A stretch of DNA of 64,000 nucleotides, from the NCBI RefSeq assembly GCF_003231275.1, contig NZ_QKVL01000005.1, positions 186,001 through 250,000 on the forward strand, written 5' to 3'. The position numbers and the translations under genes are program-made. Shown here one piece after another: positions 26,017-35,691 of this stretch. The notes under the pieces are model-generated. The model was not told where the DNA came from and made no database searches. It was given only the letters and a program-made list of their open reading frames with translations. Position 1 is the first letter of the stretch. Each line of letters opens with the position of its first letter. Origin of the DNA: Pseudomonas huaxiensis (GTDB lineage: Bacteria > Pseudomonadota > Gammaproteobacteria > Pseudomonadales > Pseudomonadaceae).

Positions 26017-26093
26017 TGGTGTCCCAGGGCCGGTTCGAACGGCCAACCTTCCCCTTAGGAGGGGGATGCTCTATCCAATTGAGCTACTGGGAC
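26017..26093 (-). tRNA. tRNA-Arg (anticodon CCU)
   Basis: A 77-base cloverleaf on the minus strand with encoded CCA. The acceptor stem is GTCCCAG/CTGGGAC, the D arm contains AGCTCAATTGGATAGAGC, the anticodon loop is CTCCTAA and the T arm is GGCCG-TTCGAAC-CGGCC. Its 3' end points to the accessory block on the left, nine bases from the MarR stop. This tRNA is a common integration target, see findings. Confidence 0.97.
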
Positions 26094-26212
26094 ACAAGCC
26101 GGCAGCGGACGCCGCGCGGCGGAAGGCGTGCATGTTAACCAGCAGGGAGCTATTTGTCATGCCGTGAATCGGGCTTTTTGCCTGCCGACGTCACGTCGCG
26201 TGCAGGACGGAT

Positions 26213-26258
26213 CGTGCATTCTGCAACAAAGCATAAAGCCATCATTGCAGGATGCACG
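26213..26258. promoter_or_regulatory. inverted-repeat pair, candidate activator (UAS) sites
   Basis: CGTGCATTCTGCAA (26213-26226) and TTGCAGGATGCACG (26245-26258) are reverse complements with one mismatch. Each arm also contains TGCA-N3-TGCA. The arm centres are about 32 bases apart, roughly three helical turns, and lie about 65-110 bases upstream of a sigma-54-type promoter, the usual place for an enhancer-binding activator. A stem-loop in RNA is an alternative reading. The remainder of 26094-26387 shows no gene. Confidence 0.5.
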
Positions 26259-26320
26259 AAGCCTTCAGCCAGAAAATCAATTAACTCATTGATTTAAAAG
26301 GAAAAATTTAAACATTTCGA

Positions 26321-26337
26321 TTGGCACGACAACTGCT
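26321..26337 (+). promoter_or_regulatory. sigma-54 (-24/-12) promoter
   Basis: TTGGCACG-ACAA-CTGCT matches the sigma-54 consensus TGGCACG-N4-TTGCW at nearly every position, with GG and GC ten bases apart. The predicted start of transcription is near 26346, about 40 bases before the ATG of a 62-residue peptide. Confidence 0.7.
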
Positions 26338-26387
26338 GGATCAACCACAATGGAATGTATTGATCCCACAGCCCCGGAACCCACGCC

Positions 26388-26576
26388 ATGAATCACGTCC
26401 TCATTGCCTTGAACGCCCTTGCCCTGACGGCCGTGATCGGGTTGAACCTCATGCCCTCGACAACCTCTGTCGACACGGTGAATTACCAAACCTCGATGCA
26501 GCCGAGCCGTGCAGTTCTGGGTGAGACGCCGCAGCAGTCCGCTACTCCGGTCGCGGAACACACGCTCTCCTTCTAA
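26388..26576 (+). CDS. small membrane or exported peptide, unknown function
   Basis: A 62-residue reading frame. Residues 4-22 (VLIALNALALTAVIGLNLM) form a hydrophobic helix suited to a membrane anchor or uncleaved signal; the rest is polar, Ser/Thr/Gln-rich and without Cys. I do not recognise a family. Support comes from the strong sigma-54-type promoter about 50 bases upstream in the same direction. The ribosome site is weak, which keeps confidence moderate. It converges on phnN, with the stop codons almost touching. If translated, it would be expressed only when a sigma-54 activator is on. Confidence 0.5.
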   Translation: MNHVLIALNALALTAVIGLNLMPSTTSVDTVNYQTSMQPSRAVLGETPQQSATPVAEHTLSF

Positions 26577-27169
26577 GCGGCGCCGATTTCCACCTCTCGC
26601 AGTATCGCGACCAGGCGCTGCACGGCAGCGTCCAGCGTTGTCGAATTATCCAGCAGATAAATGCCCTCATCGAACTGACCTGCAATCCGCAGGTTGCGCG
26701 CCAGTCGATCCTCGATTTCTTCGACGCCTTCCCGGGCGCGGCGCAGCAGTCGCTCTCTCAAGACTTCTGCAGACACCGCCAGAAGAATCGGCACCAGGTC
26801 AGGATACTTCGCACGCGCCGCCAGCAAATGGGCACGGGACCCGTTGACCAGTACCGACCGGCCTTCAGCAAGCCAGGTATCGATCTCCACAGGGATGCCG
26901 TACGAAAGGCCATTGGCCTGCCAATCCAGCGCGAAAGCCCCATTCGAACGTAGCGTGGCGAACTGCCATGGCGATACACTATGTGCCACTTCGCCCACCG
27001 CCTCGGCGGAACGAGTAATGACGCGTCGGGCGACAGCCACCCCCAACGCCTGCAACGCAGGTCGTGCGTGATCAATCACACTGTCCTTGCCAGACCCGGA
27101 GGGTCCCATCAGGTAGATCAACCTGCCGTGGGCGGCCAACGGGTCGTCGCCCCTTGCGTCATGCTGCAT
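26573..27169 (-). CDS. phnN: ribose 1,5-bisphosphokinase PhnN
   Basis: A 198-residue guanylate-kinase-like P-loop enzyme that makes PRPP from ribose 1,5-bisphosphate in phosphonate breakdown. The N-terminal G-R-L-I-Y-L-M-G-P-S-G-S-G-K-D-S carries the Walker A motif with the Asp typical of PhnN. The segments DWQANGLSYGIPVEI and VLVNGSRAHL also fit. Start at the ATG at 27169; a Met five codons earlier is possible. No other phn gene is present, so this copy stands alone, where it may serve PRPP supply rather than phosphonate use. Confidence 0.85.
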   Translation of the reverse strand: MQHDARGDDPLAAHGRLIYLMGPSGSGKDSVIDHARPALQALGVAVARRVITRSAEAVGEVAHSVSPWQFATLRSNGAFALDWQANGLSYGIPVEIDTWLAEGRSVLVNGSRAHLLAARAKYPDLVPILLAVSAEVLRERLLRRAREGVEEIEDRLARNLRIAGQFDEGIYLLDNSTTLDAAVQRLVAILREVEIGAA

Positions 27170-27508
27170 AGCCACTATGCTCATAGATAGGAAAGCCCGC
27201 GCATTCTAGGCGCTTTCCATGACCTTTTCGCCTGTTGCTGATGGCAGGTAAAAAGGTGTCTGAAGCGGGTAAGTGGCCGACACAAAACTTTTCAAACCAG
27301 TACTCATTTCTGATAATTGGTACTGGCAAAAAGCCTCCACCCGGTTCAATATTTGTCACAGAATTGACGCCAAGGAACCGGCGACAATGAGGCATCATAA
27401 CGGCCTCATTCACAATTCAGGTTGAACATTTGACCGTGATGATGGTCGTAGTCTCATCGCGCGGCCAATTTCAAGAACCGCTTCCCCTGAACTAAACCGG
27501 TCAATTAT
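27170..27508. other. gene-free control region between phnN and amrZ
   Basis: No coding sequence with a credible ribosome site is seen here. The stretch must hold the divergent phnN and amrZ promoters and contains the AmrZ-like site at 27321-27338. A weak AlgU-like GGAACC-N15-TCATAA (27374-27400) is visible but poor. Confidence 0.5.
27321..27338. promoter_or_regulatory. candidate AmrZ binding site
   Basis: TACTGGCAAAAAGCCTCC closely resembles the CTGGCAnAnnGCC pattern reported for AmrZ sites. It lies 171 bases upstream of amrZ, consistent with the known autoregulation of amrZ in Pseudomonas. Confidence 0.5.
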
Positions 27509-27835
27509 ATGCGCCCAATGAAACAGGCTATCTACTCAAGCCGCACCGCAGACAAATTCGTCGTCCGCCTACCCGACGGAATGCGTGAGCGCATTGCCGA
27601 GGTTGCGCGTAACCATCACCGCAGCATGAACTCCGAGATCATTGCCCGCCTGGAACAGAGCCTTATCCAGGAAGGCGCACTGGGCGACGAGCTGAGCATG
27701 CGCCTGGACAGCCCGGAACTGTCCCTGCATGAACGCGAGCTGCTGCAACGCTTCCGTCAACTGTCCCATCGCCAGCAAAACGCCCTGGTTGCTCTGATCG
27801 CCCACGACGTAGAGATGGCAGCGGACGCTTCCTGA
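27509..27835 (+). CDS. amrZ: ribbon-helix-helix regulator AmrZ
   Basis: A 108-residue Arc-superfamily DNA-binding protein (formerly AlgZ) that controls alginate, motility, polysaccharide and c-di-GMP genes in Pseudomonas. The flexible N-terminus is followed by the recognition strand KFVVRLP (about 16-22). Then come the two helices [20 protein letters not shown] and [13 protein letters not shown], and a C-terminal tetramerisation segment ([26 protein letters not shown]). Length and sequence match the P. aeruginosa protein closely. A hairpin terminator follows at 27867. Confidence 0.95.
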   Translation: MRPMKQAIYSSRTADKFVVRLPDGMRERIAEVARNHHRSMNSEIIARLEQSLIQEGALGDELSMRLDSPELSLHERELLQRFRQLSHRQQNALVALIAHDVEMAADAS

Positions 27836-27866
27836 CCCTCTTTCTTCCTGAACCCGCTTCAGAACA

Positions 27867-27899
27867 AAACGCCCGGCGCACTGCATCGGGCGTTTTGCT
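27867..27899 (+). terminator. terminator after amrZ
   Basis: AAAACGCCCG and CGGGCGTTTT pair across an 11-base loop, followed by a T-rich run, 32 bases after the amrZ stop. Confidence 0.82.
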
Positions 27900-27912
27900 T
27901 TTCAGCGCTCAC

Positions 27913-27944
27913 AAAAAAGCCAGCATTTCTGCTGGCTTTCTTTT
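27913..27944 (-). terminator. terminator after mgtE
   Basis: AAAAAAGCCAGC and GCTGGCTTTCTTTT flank a 6-base loop; read on the minus strand it gives a GC stem then a T run, 15 bases past the mgtE stop. It may also work for amrZ transcripts from the other side. Confidence 0.82.
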
Positions 27945-27958
27945 GCTTCAGTTGGGCG

Positions 27959-29401
27959 TTACAGCAGGAACACTGTGGCCAGACCGAGGAAGATGAAGAA
28001 GCCGCCACTGTCGGTCACTGCGGTAATCATCACGCTGGAGCCCATGGCAGGATCTCGTCCGAGGCGTACCAGGGTCATCGGAATGAGTACACCCATAAGC
28101 GCCGCCAGCAACAGGTTGAGCGTCATCGCCGCCATCATCACCAGGCCCAGCGACCAGCTGCTATACAGCAGGAAGGCGACTACTCCGATTACCCCGCCCC
28201 AGATCAGGCCGTTGAGCAGCGAGACCGCCAGCTCCTTGCGCATCAAGCGCGTGGTGTTGCCGGGGCTGACCTGATCCAGCGCCATGGCCCGCACGATCAT
28301 GGTGATGGTCTGGTTACCGGAGTTACCACCAATACCGGCCACGATCGGCATCAATGCCGCCAGTGCCACCAGCTTCTCGATCGAACCCTCGAACAGGCCA
28401 ATCACCCGCGAGGCAAGGAAGGCAGTGATGAGGTTGATCGCCAGCCAGGCCCAGCGGTTACGCAAAGAACGCCAGACCGATGCGAAGATATCTTCTTCTT
28501 CGCGCAGACCCGCCATGTTCAGCACTTCGCTTTCGCTTTCTTCGCGAATCAGGTCGACCATCTCGTCGATGGTCAGACGGCCAATCAGGCGGTCGTTCTT
28601 GTCGACTACGGGCGCCGATACCAGGTCATAACGTTCGAACGCCTGGGCCGCGTCATAGGCGTCCTCGTCCGGGTGGAAGCTGACCGGGTCGCTGGCCATT
28701 ACTTCGGAAACCTGCTTGTCCGGGTCGTTGACCAGCAAGCGCTTGATCGGCAGCACGCCTTTGAGGATGCCGTCGTAATCGACCACGAAGAGCTTGTCGG
28801 TATGTCCGGGCAACTCCTTGAGCCGGCGCAGGTAACGCAGAACCACTTCCAGGCTGACGTCTTCGCGGATGGTGACCATCTCGAAGTCCATCAACGCACC
28901 CACCTGCTCCTCGTCGTAGCTCAGGGCTGAGCGCACACGCTCACGCTGCTGGCCATCGAGGGTTTCCATCAACTCATGGACAACGTCGCGGGGCAGTTCA
29001 GGGGCGAGGTCGGCGAGTTCGTCGGCGTCCATTTCCTTGGCGGCGGCGAGCAACTCATGATCGTCCATGTCGGCGATCAGGGTTTCACGCACCGCGTCGG
29101 ATACTTCGAGGAGAATGTCGCCGTCTCGCTCAGCCTTGACCAACTGCCAGACCGTCAGGCGATCGTCGAGGGGCAATGCTTCGAGAATGTGGGCAACGTC
29201 GGCGGAGTGCAGGTCATCAAGCTTGCGTTGCAGCTCGACCAGATTCTGCCGGTGAACCAGGTTTTCTACCCGGTCTTGATGATGGCCTTCCTGGCGGTGA
29301 GTGAGATCCTCAACCACGCGCTGGCGGTGCAGCAACTCGACCACTTGGGCCAGGCGATCCTGCAGGCTATCTTGCGTCTTTTTTACTTCGACTTCAGTCA
29401 T
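27959..29401 (-). CDS. mgtE: magnesium transporter MgtE
   Basis: A 480-residue Mg2+ channel of the MgtE family. Order of parts: N-terminal acidic superhelical domain (about 20-130), a pair of CBS domains (about 135-260, for example MASDPVSFHPDEDAYDAAQAFERYDLVSAPVVD), a connecting helix, and about five membrane helices (about 310-480) with the conserved GIGGNSGNQ segment that lines the pore. Start at the ATG at 29401, after GTGGAG; an earlier in-frame Met has no ribosome site. Its cytosolic domain closes the pore when Mg2+ is high in the family. Confidence 0.93.
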   Translation of the reverse strand: MTEVEVKKTQDSLQDRLAQVVELLHRQRVVEDLTHRQEGHHQDRVENLVHRQNLVELQRKLDDLHSADVAHILEALPLDDRLTVWQLVKAERDGDILLEVSDAVRETLIADMDDHELLAAAKEMDADELADLAPELPRDVVHELMETLDGQQRERVRSALSYDEEQVGALMDFEMVTIREDVSLEVVLRYLRRLKELPGHTDKLFVVDYDGILKGVLPIKRLLVNDPDKQVSEVMASDPVSFHPDEDAYDAAQAFERYDLVSAPVVDKNDRLIGRLTIDEMVDLIREESESEVLNMAGLREEEDIFASVWRSLRNRWAWLAINLITAFLASRVIGLFEGSIEKLVALAALMPIVAGIGGNSGNQTITMIVRAMALDQVSPGNTTRLMRKELAVSLLNGLIWGGVIGVVAFLLYSSWSLGLVMMAAMTLNLLLAALMGVLIPMTLVRLGRDPAMGSSVMITAVTDSGGFFIFLGLATVFLL

Positions 29402-29737
29402 AGGCGAACTCCACTCCCAGCAGCGGAGCACGCCGGGAGATCAATCAGTCACATCGTGATTGGCAAAACGAGCTATTGAGTAACTACTGGGTAAGTCCAT
29501 GGTGGTATTCCACAAGCCCCGGCGGGGCTGACGGGCGCAATCATACACCGCTTGAGCTGCCAGGGGCTGAAAATATCGGCGAAAACAATCGTTTGCGAAA
29601 ATGACCGAAGCAAACGCCCGAATCCATCAATGCGACGGCAGGCACCCGAAAAAGAGCACATGCGCTAACTAAAAATTAGCACGCCCTATCGACTGCTCGA
29701 TGACATTTTATTAATCGGAGAAATAATCGCGGAAAAC

Positions 29738-29762
29738 AAAAAGCCCGCCATTAAGGCGGGCT
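29738..29762 (-). terminator. terminator of the tRNA-Arg unit
   Basis: AGCCCGCC and GGCGGGCT pair across a short loop. On the minus strand the stem is followed by TTTTTGTTTT, 11 bases after the CCA of the first tRNA-Arg. Confidence 0.8.
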
Positions 29763-29772
29763 CTTCGTTATA

Positions 29773-29849
29773 TGGTGCACTCGACAGGATTCGAACCTGT
29801 GACCGCTCGGTTCGTAGCCGAGTACTCTATCCAGCTGAGCTACGAGTGC
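29773..29849 (-). tRNA. tRNA-Arg (anticodon ACG), copy 1
   Basis: A 77-base cloverleaf with encoded CCA. The acceptor stem is GCACTCG/CGAGTGC, the anticodon loop is CTACGAA and the T arm contains GGTTCGAATCC. It is identical to the copy at 29925-30001. Confidence 0.97.
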
Positions 29850-29924
29850 AGGGTGGTACTTGATGGACCAGATCACCTCTGGTTGAAGCAGAAGCAACTT
29901 CCTGCTGGAAACCGCTTCTTTATA

Positions 29925-30001
29925 TGGTGCACTCGACAGGATTCGAACCTGTGACCGCTCGGTTCGTAGCCGAGTACTCTATCCAGCTGAGCTACGAGTG
30001 C
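29925..30001 (-). tRNA. tRNA-Arg (anticodon ACG), copy 2
   Basis: Identical in all 77 bases to the neighbouring copy, with a 75-base spacer between them. Probably one transcript with the tRNA-Ser upstream. Confidence 0.97.
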
Positions 30002-30109
30002 ATTTGAAGCCGCGCATTATAGTTCGCTTAATCGTTTTTACAAGTGCTTTTTCGTTTAATTTCAACGACTTAGCAATTTGAATCAGATTACAGCGCCCTA
30101 CATTAATAA

Positions 30110-30200
30110 TGGCGGAGAAGGGGGGATTCGAACCCCCGATACCCTTGTGAGGTATACTCCCTTAGCAGGGGAGCGCCTTCGGCCACTCGGCCACCTCTCC
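30110..30200 (-). tRNA. tRNA-Ser (anticodon GCU)
   Basis: A 91-base class II tRNA with a long variable arm and encoded CCA. The acceptor is GGAGAGG, the anticodon loop is CTGCTAA and the T arm contains GGGTTCGAATCC. It lies 72 bases downstream of rsmA on the same strand. Confidence 0.97.
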
Positions 30201-30272
30201 GCAACACGGGGCGTATAATAACCAGAGCTTTCCCCGTTTGCAAACTCTTTTTTGAAAAAAAATCGATAAAAA

Positions 30273-30461
30273 TTAATGGGTTGGTTCTTCGTCCTTCTCT
30301 TTCTTGATCCGAAGGTAGATTTCCTCACGGTGTACGGCCACTTCCTTGGGGGCGTTCACGCCGATCCGCACTTGATTTCCTTTGACGCCGAGCACGGTCA
30401 CGGTGATTTCGCCATCGCCAATAATCAGGCTCTCTGCGCACCGACGAGTCAGAATCAACAT
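30273..30461 (-). CDS. rsmA: RNA-binding global regulator RsmA (CsrA)
   Basis: A 62-residue CsrA-family protein that binds GGA motifs in mRNA leaders and represses translation. It acts in the Gac/Rsm system of pseudomonads and is titrated by RsmX/Y/Z small RNAs. The sequence follows the family end to end: MLILTRR at the start, [18 protein letters not shown] in the middle, and VAVHREEIY with the key RNA-binding Arg45 (Arg44 in most homologues; this one has an extra residue near 16). AGGAG lies before the ATG at 30461. lysC upstream and tRNA-Ser downstream are the usual Pseudomonas neighbours. Confidence 0.97.
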   Translation of the reverse strand: MLILTRRCAESLIIGDGEITVTVLGVKGNQVRIGVNAPKEVAVHREEIYLRIKKEKDEEPTH

Positions 30462-30605
30462 ACCTTTCTCCTCACGCAATTCAGTTCAGGGACAACAGTC
30501 TGCAAAAAAAAGGGCTTCAGCCCACAACCAGGATGGCTATCGACCTACGCCTAAGTATTGACCAGTGCGGACAAAAGAACAGATTCCACACCAGCCAAAA
30601 AAGAA

Positions 30606-30628
30606 GGGGCGCGGCCTGGCCGCGCCCC
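30606..30628 (-). terminator. terminator after lysC
   Basis: An 11-bp perfect stem GGGGCGCGGCC / GGCCGCGCCCC is followed on the minus strand by TTCTTTTTT, 14 bases after the lysC stop. Confidence 0.88.
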
Positions 30629-30641
30629 TGGGGACCAACGC

Positions 30642-31877
30642 TTACTCGCCCTGACGGGACGGTGCGTCCAGCTCGAAAGCCGTATGCAGCGCGCGTACGG
30701 CCAGTTCCAGGTACTTCTCTTCGATGACCACGGAGACCTTGATCTCGGAAGTAGAGATCATCTGGATATTGATGCTCTCCTTGGCCAGCGCTTCGAACAT
30801 GCGGCTGGCAACGCCCGCGTGAGAGCGCATGCCGACGCCGACGATCGACACCTTGGCGATCTTGGTGTCACCAATGATCTCCCGAGCGCCGATTTCACGT
30901 GCGGTGTTCTCCAGCACTTGCTGCGCCTTGGCGTAGTCGTTGCGGTGCACGGTGAAGGTGAAGTCGGTGGTGTTATCGTGCGAAACGTTCTGCACGATCA
31001 TGTCGACTTCGATGTTGGCGGCGCTGATCGGGCCGAGGATCTTGAAGGCAACGCCCGGAGTATCCGGCACGCCACGGATGGTCAGCTTGGCTTCATCGCG
31101 GTTGAAGGCGATGCCGGAAATGATCGGCTGTTCCATGGATTCCTCTTCATCAATAGTAATGAGGGTACCCGGACCCTCCTGGAAGCTGTGCAGCACGCGC
31201 AGCGGAACGTTGTACTTGCCGGCGAACTCGACGGCACGAATCTGCAGCACCTTGGAACCGAGGCTGGCCATTTCCAGCATCTCTTCGAAGGTGATCTTGT
31301 CCAGACGCTGAGCCTGGGACACGACGCGCGGGTCGGTGGTGTAGACACCGTCCACGTCGGTGTAGATCTGGCACTCATCAGCCTTCAGCGCTGCCGCAAG
31401 GGCCACGCCGGTGGTGTCGGAGCCGCCACGACCGAGGGTGGTGATGTTGCCGTGCTCATCGACACCCTGGAAACCTGCGACCACAACCACGCGGCCGGCC
31501 TTGAGGTCGCCACGGATCTTCTGATCGTCGATTTGCAGAATGCGCGCCTTGTTGTGCGCGCTGTCGGTGAGAATCCGCACCTGGTTGCCGGTGTAGGAAA
31601 CCGCCGGAACGCCACGCTTCATCAGTGCCATGGCGAGCAAGGCGATAGTCACCTGCTCACCAGTGGAAACGATCACATCCAGTTCACGTGGAACCGGCTG
31701 ATCGCTGATCTGCTTGGCAAGGTCGATCAGGCGGTTGGTTTCGCCGCTCATCGCCGACAGCACAACCACCAGGTCATCGCCAGCTTCGCGGAATTTCTTG
31801 ACCTTTTCGGCAACCTGCTCGATTCGCTCGATTGTGCCGACCGAAGTACCGCCAAATTTCTGTACGATCAACGCCAT
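30642..31877 (-). CDS. lysC: aspartate kinase
   Basis: A 411-residue aspartokinase, first step of the aspartate family (Lys, Met, Thr, diaminopimelate). The N-terminal kinase domain starts with the K-F-G-G-T-S-V signature (residues 7-13). Two ACT domains follow from about residue 265 and give feedback control by amino acids. An in-frame Met248 (position 31136) is preceded by GAAGAGGAA, so a shorter beta subunit may be made from an internal start, as known for alpha2beta2 aspartokinases. It sits between alaS and rsmA in the conserved Pseudomonas order. Confidence 0.95.
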   Translation of the reverse strand: MALIVQKFGGTSVGTIERIEQVAEKVKKFREAGDDLVVVLSAMSGETNRLIDLAKQISDQPVPRELDVIVSTGEQVTIALLAMALMKRGVPAVSYTGNQVRILTDSAHNKARILQIDDQKIRGDLKAGRVVVVAGFQGVDEHGNITTLGRGGSDTTGVALAAALKADECQIYTDVDGVYTTDPRVVSQAQRLDKITFEEMLEMASLGSKVLQIRAVEFAGKYNVPLRVLHSFQEGPGTLITIDEEESMEQPIISGIAFNRDEAKLTIRGVPDTPGVAFKILGPISAANIEVDMIVQNVSHDNTTDFTFTVHRNDYAKAQQVLENTAREIGAREIIGDTKIAKVSIVGVGMRSHAGVASRMFEALAKESINIQMISTSEIKVSVVIEEKYLELAVRALHTAFELDAPSRQGE

Positions 31878-31963
31878 TTCAAAGCCGCCTCAGCCCGTGA
31901 AGGGCACCCAATAAACAATCACAACGCCCGCGGCCCGCCACTAGACGACGGGCCGCAGGCGCC

Positions 31964-34588
<2,625 letters not shown>

Positions 34589-34816
34589 AGGTTCTTCCAC
34601 GGAAACGGCGGCCTGAGGCAAATGTGCGCGTCAAATAGACGAAACGACGGCAAAGGGCCGCATTATATCTAGCCTGATTGCCAGTTGCAGTGTGTTTATA
34701 CGATGGAAGCATGCATTCAGGATGAAATGCCGTTTATCCAGGCGATTTAGTTAGCAGGCTATACGTTCCGCCAAAAACTATGTTACAAACGGCGTCGCCA
34801 TCACAGGTGATGGCAA

Positions 34817-34964
34817 CGTTCTCAGGGCGGGGTGCAATTCCCCACCGGCGGTAATTGCGCGCAATGCGCATAGCCCGCGAGCGCTTGCAGGCACAGCCTG
34901 CAAGGTCAGCAGACCCGGTGTGATTCCGGGGCCGACGGTCATAGTCCGGATAAAGAGAGAACGG
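34817..34964 (+). promoter_or_regulatory. FMN riboswitch (RFN element)
   Basis: The conserved RFN blocks are present in order: TTCTCAGGGCGGGGTGCAAT, then CCCACCGGCGGTAA, a variable stem-loop, AGCCCGCGAGCG, GCAGACCCGGTGTGATTCC, GGGGCCGACGGTCATAGTC and the closing GGATAAAGAGAGAAC. The leader continues for about 100 bases to ribH. FMN binding would lower expression of that gene. Regulation by masking the ribosome site seems more likely than attenuation, because no U-rich terminator precedes the ATG. Confidence 0.95.
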
Positions 34965-35062
34965 GATAGACACCGCTGTGTCCGTTCGTCCACGCATTGG
35001 CAGGACGACCATCCCATTCGATCCATCTGCCCTGTTTCTCATACAAACAGGAGTCCGTTTCA

Positions 35063-35569
35063 ATGCAACCAACCCCAATCGACAGCAAATCCCACGGCAA
35101 CGAACGTATCGCTTTCGTCCAGGCATGCTGGCACAAAGATATTGTTGATCAGAGCCGTAAAGGTTTCGTCGAAGAAATGGCCAAGCACGGCTATCAGGCC
35201 GGTGATATCGATTTCTATGAAGTCGGCGGCGCCTTCGAGATCCCGCTGCACGCCAAGCTGCTGGCCCGCAGCGGCCGCTATGGCGCCATCGTCGCCGCCG
35301 GCCTGGTGGTGGACGGCGGCCTGTACCGTCACGAGTTCGTCGCCCAATCGGTGATCAGCGGCCTGATGCAAGTTCAACTGGAAACCGAAGTGCCGGTGTT
35401 CTCGGTGGTGCTGACCCCGCACCACTTCCATGCTGGCGACGAGCATCAGAAGTTCTTCTTCGAGCATTTCGTGCTCAAGGGCCAGGAAGCGGCGACCACC
35501 TGCGCTGATACGCTATTGAAATTGCGAGCCCTGCGCCGCAACGAAACACCGCAGAAGCTGGCGGTATAA
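35063..35569 (+). CDS. ribH: 6,7-dimethyl-8-ribityllumazine synthase (RibH2-like)
   Basis: A 168-residue lumazine synthase, the penultimate step of riboflavin synthesis. The segments RIAFVQACWHKDIVDQ, VGGAFEIPLHAKLLARSG and VVLTPHHFHAGDEH (catalytic His) fit the second, RibH2-type branch known from Rhizobiales (for example Brucella) better than the usual rib-operon RibH. AGGAG is well placed before the ATG at 35063. It stands alone behind an FMN riboswitch and ends with a strong terminator. A separate rib operon probably exists elsewhere, so this is likely a flavin-responsive second copy. Confidence 0.92.
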   Translation: MQPTPIDSKSHGNERIAFVQACWHKDIVDQSRKGFVEEMAKHGYQAGDIDFYEVGGAFEIPLHAKLLARSGRYGAIVAAGLVVDGGLYRHEFVAQSVISGLMQVQLETEVPVFSVVLTPHHFHAGDEHQKFFFEHFVLKGQEAATTCADTLLKLRALRRNETPQKLAV

Positions 35570-35572
35570 ATG

Positions 35573-35605
35573 AAAAAGGCCGCGGATTACTCCGCGGCCT
35601 TTTTC
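35573..35605 (+). terminator. terminator after ribH
   Basis: AAAAAGGCCGCGG and CCGCGGCCTTTTT pair perfectly around a short loop, four bases after the ribH stop. The flanking A and T runs suit both directions. Confidence 0.92.
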
Positions 35606-35619
35606 GTTGTCCTGACTTG

Positions 35620-35691
35620 ATCGCTGGCAAGCCAGCTCCCACAAGGTAATGCAGCCCAAACGGTTCTGGTGGGCGCTGGCTTGCCGGCGAT
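35620..35691. repeat. REPIN-like inverted repeat, diverged
   Basis: The left arm (35620-35643, ATCGCTGGCAAGCCAGCTCCC) and right arm (35668-35691) are imperfect reverse complements about 24 bases apart. Same family as the perfect element at 1741-1816. It lies between the convergent ribH and aruE genes. Confidence 0.75.

Noticed and set aside
26286..26561. 91-codon minus-strand frame opposite the 62-residue peptide
   Set aside because: No ribosome site and it would run back through the sigma-54 promoter; the plus-strand frame fits promoter direction.
27374..27400. AlgU-type promoter for amrZ
   Set aside because: GGAACC-N15-TCATAA departs from the consensus in both halves and in spacing; too weak to call.
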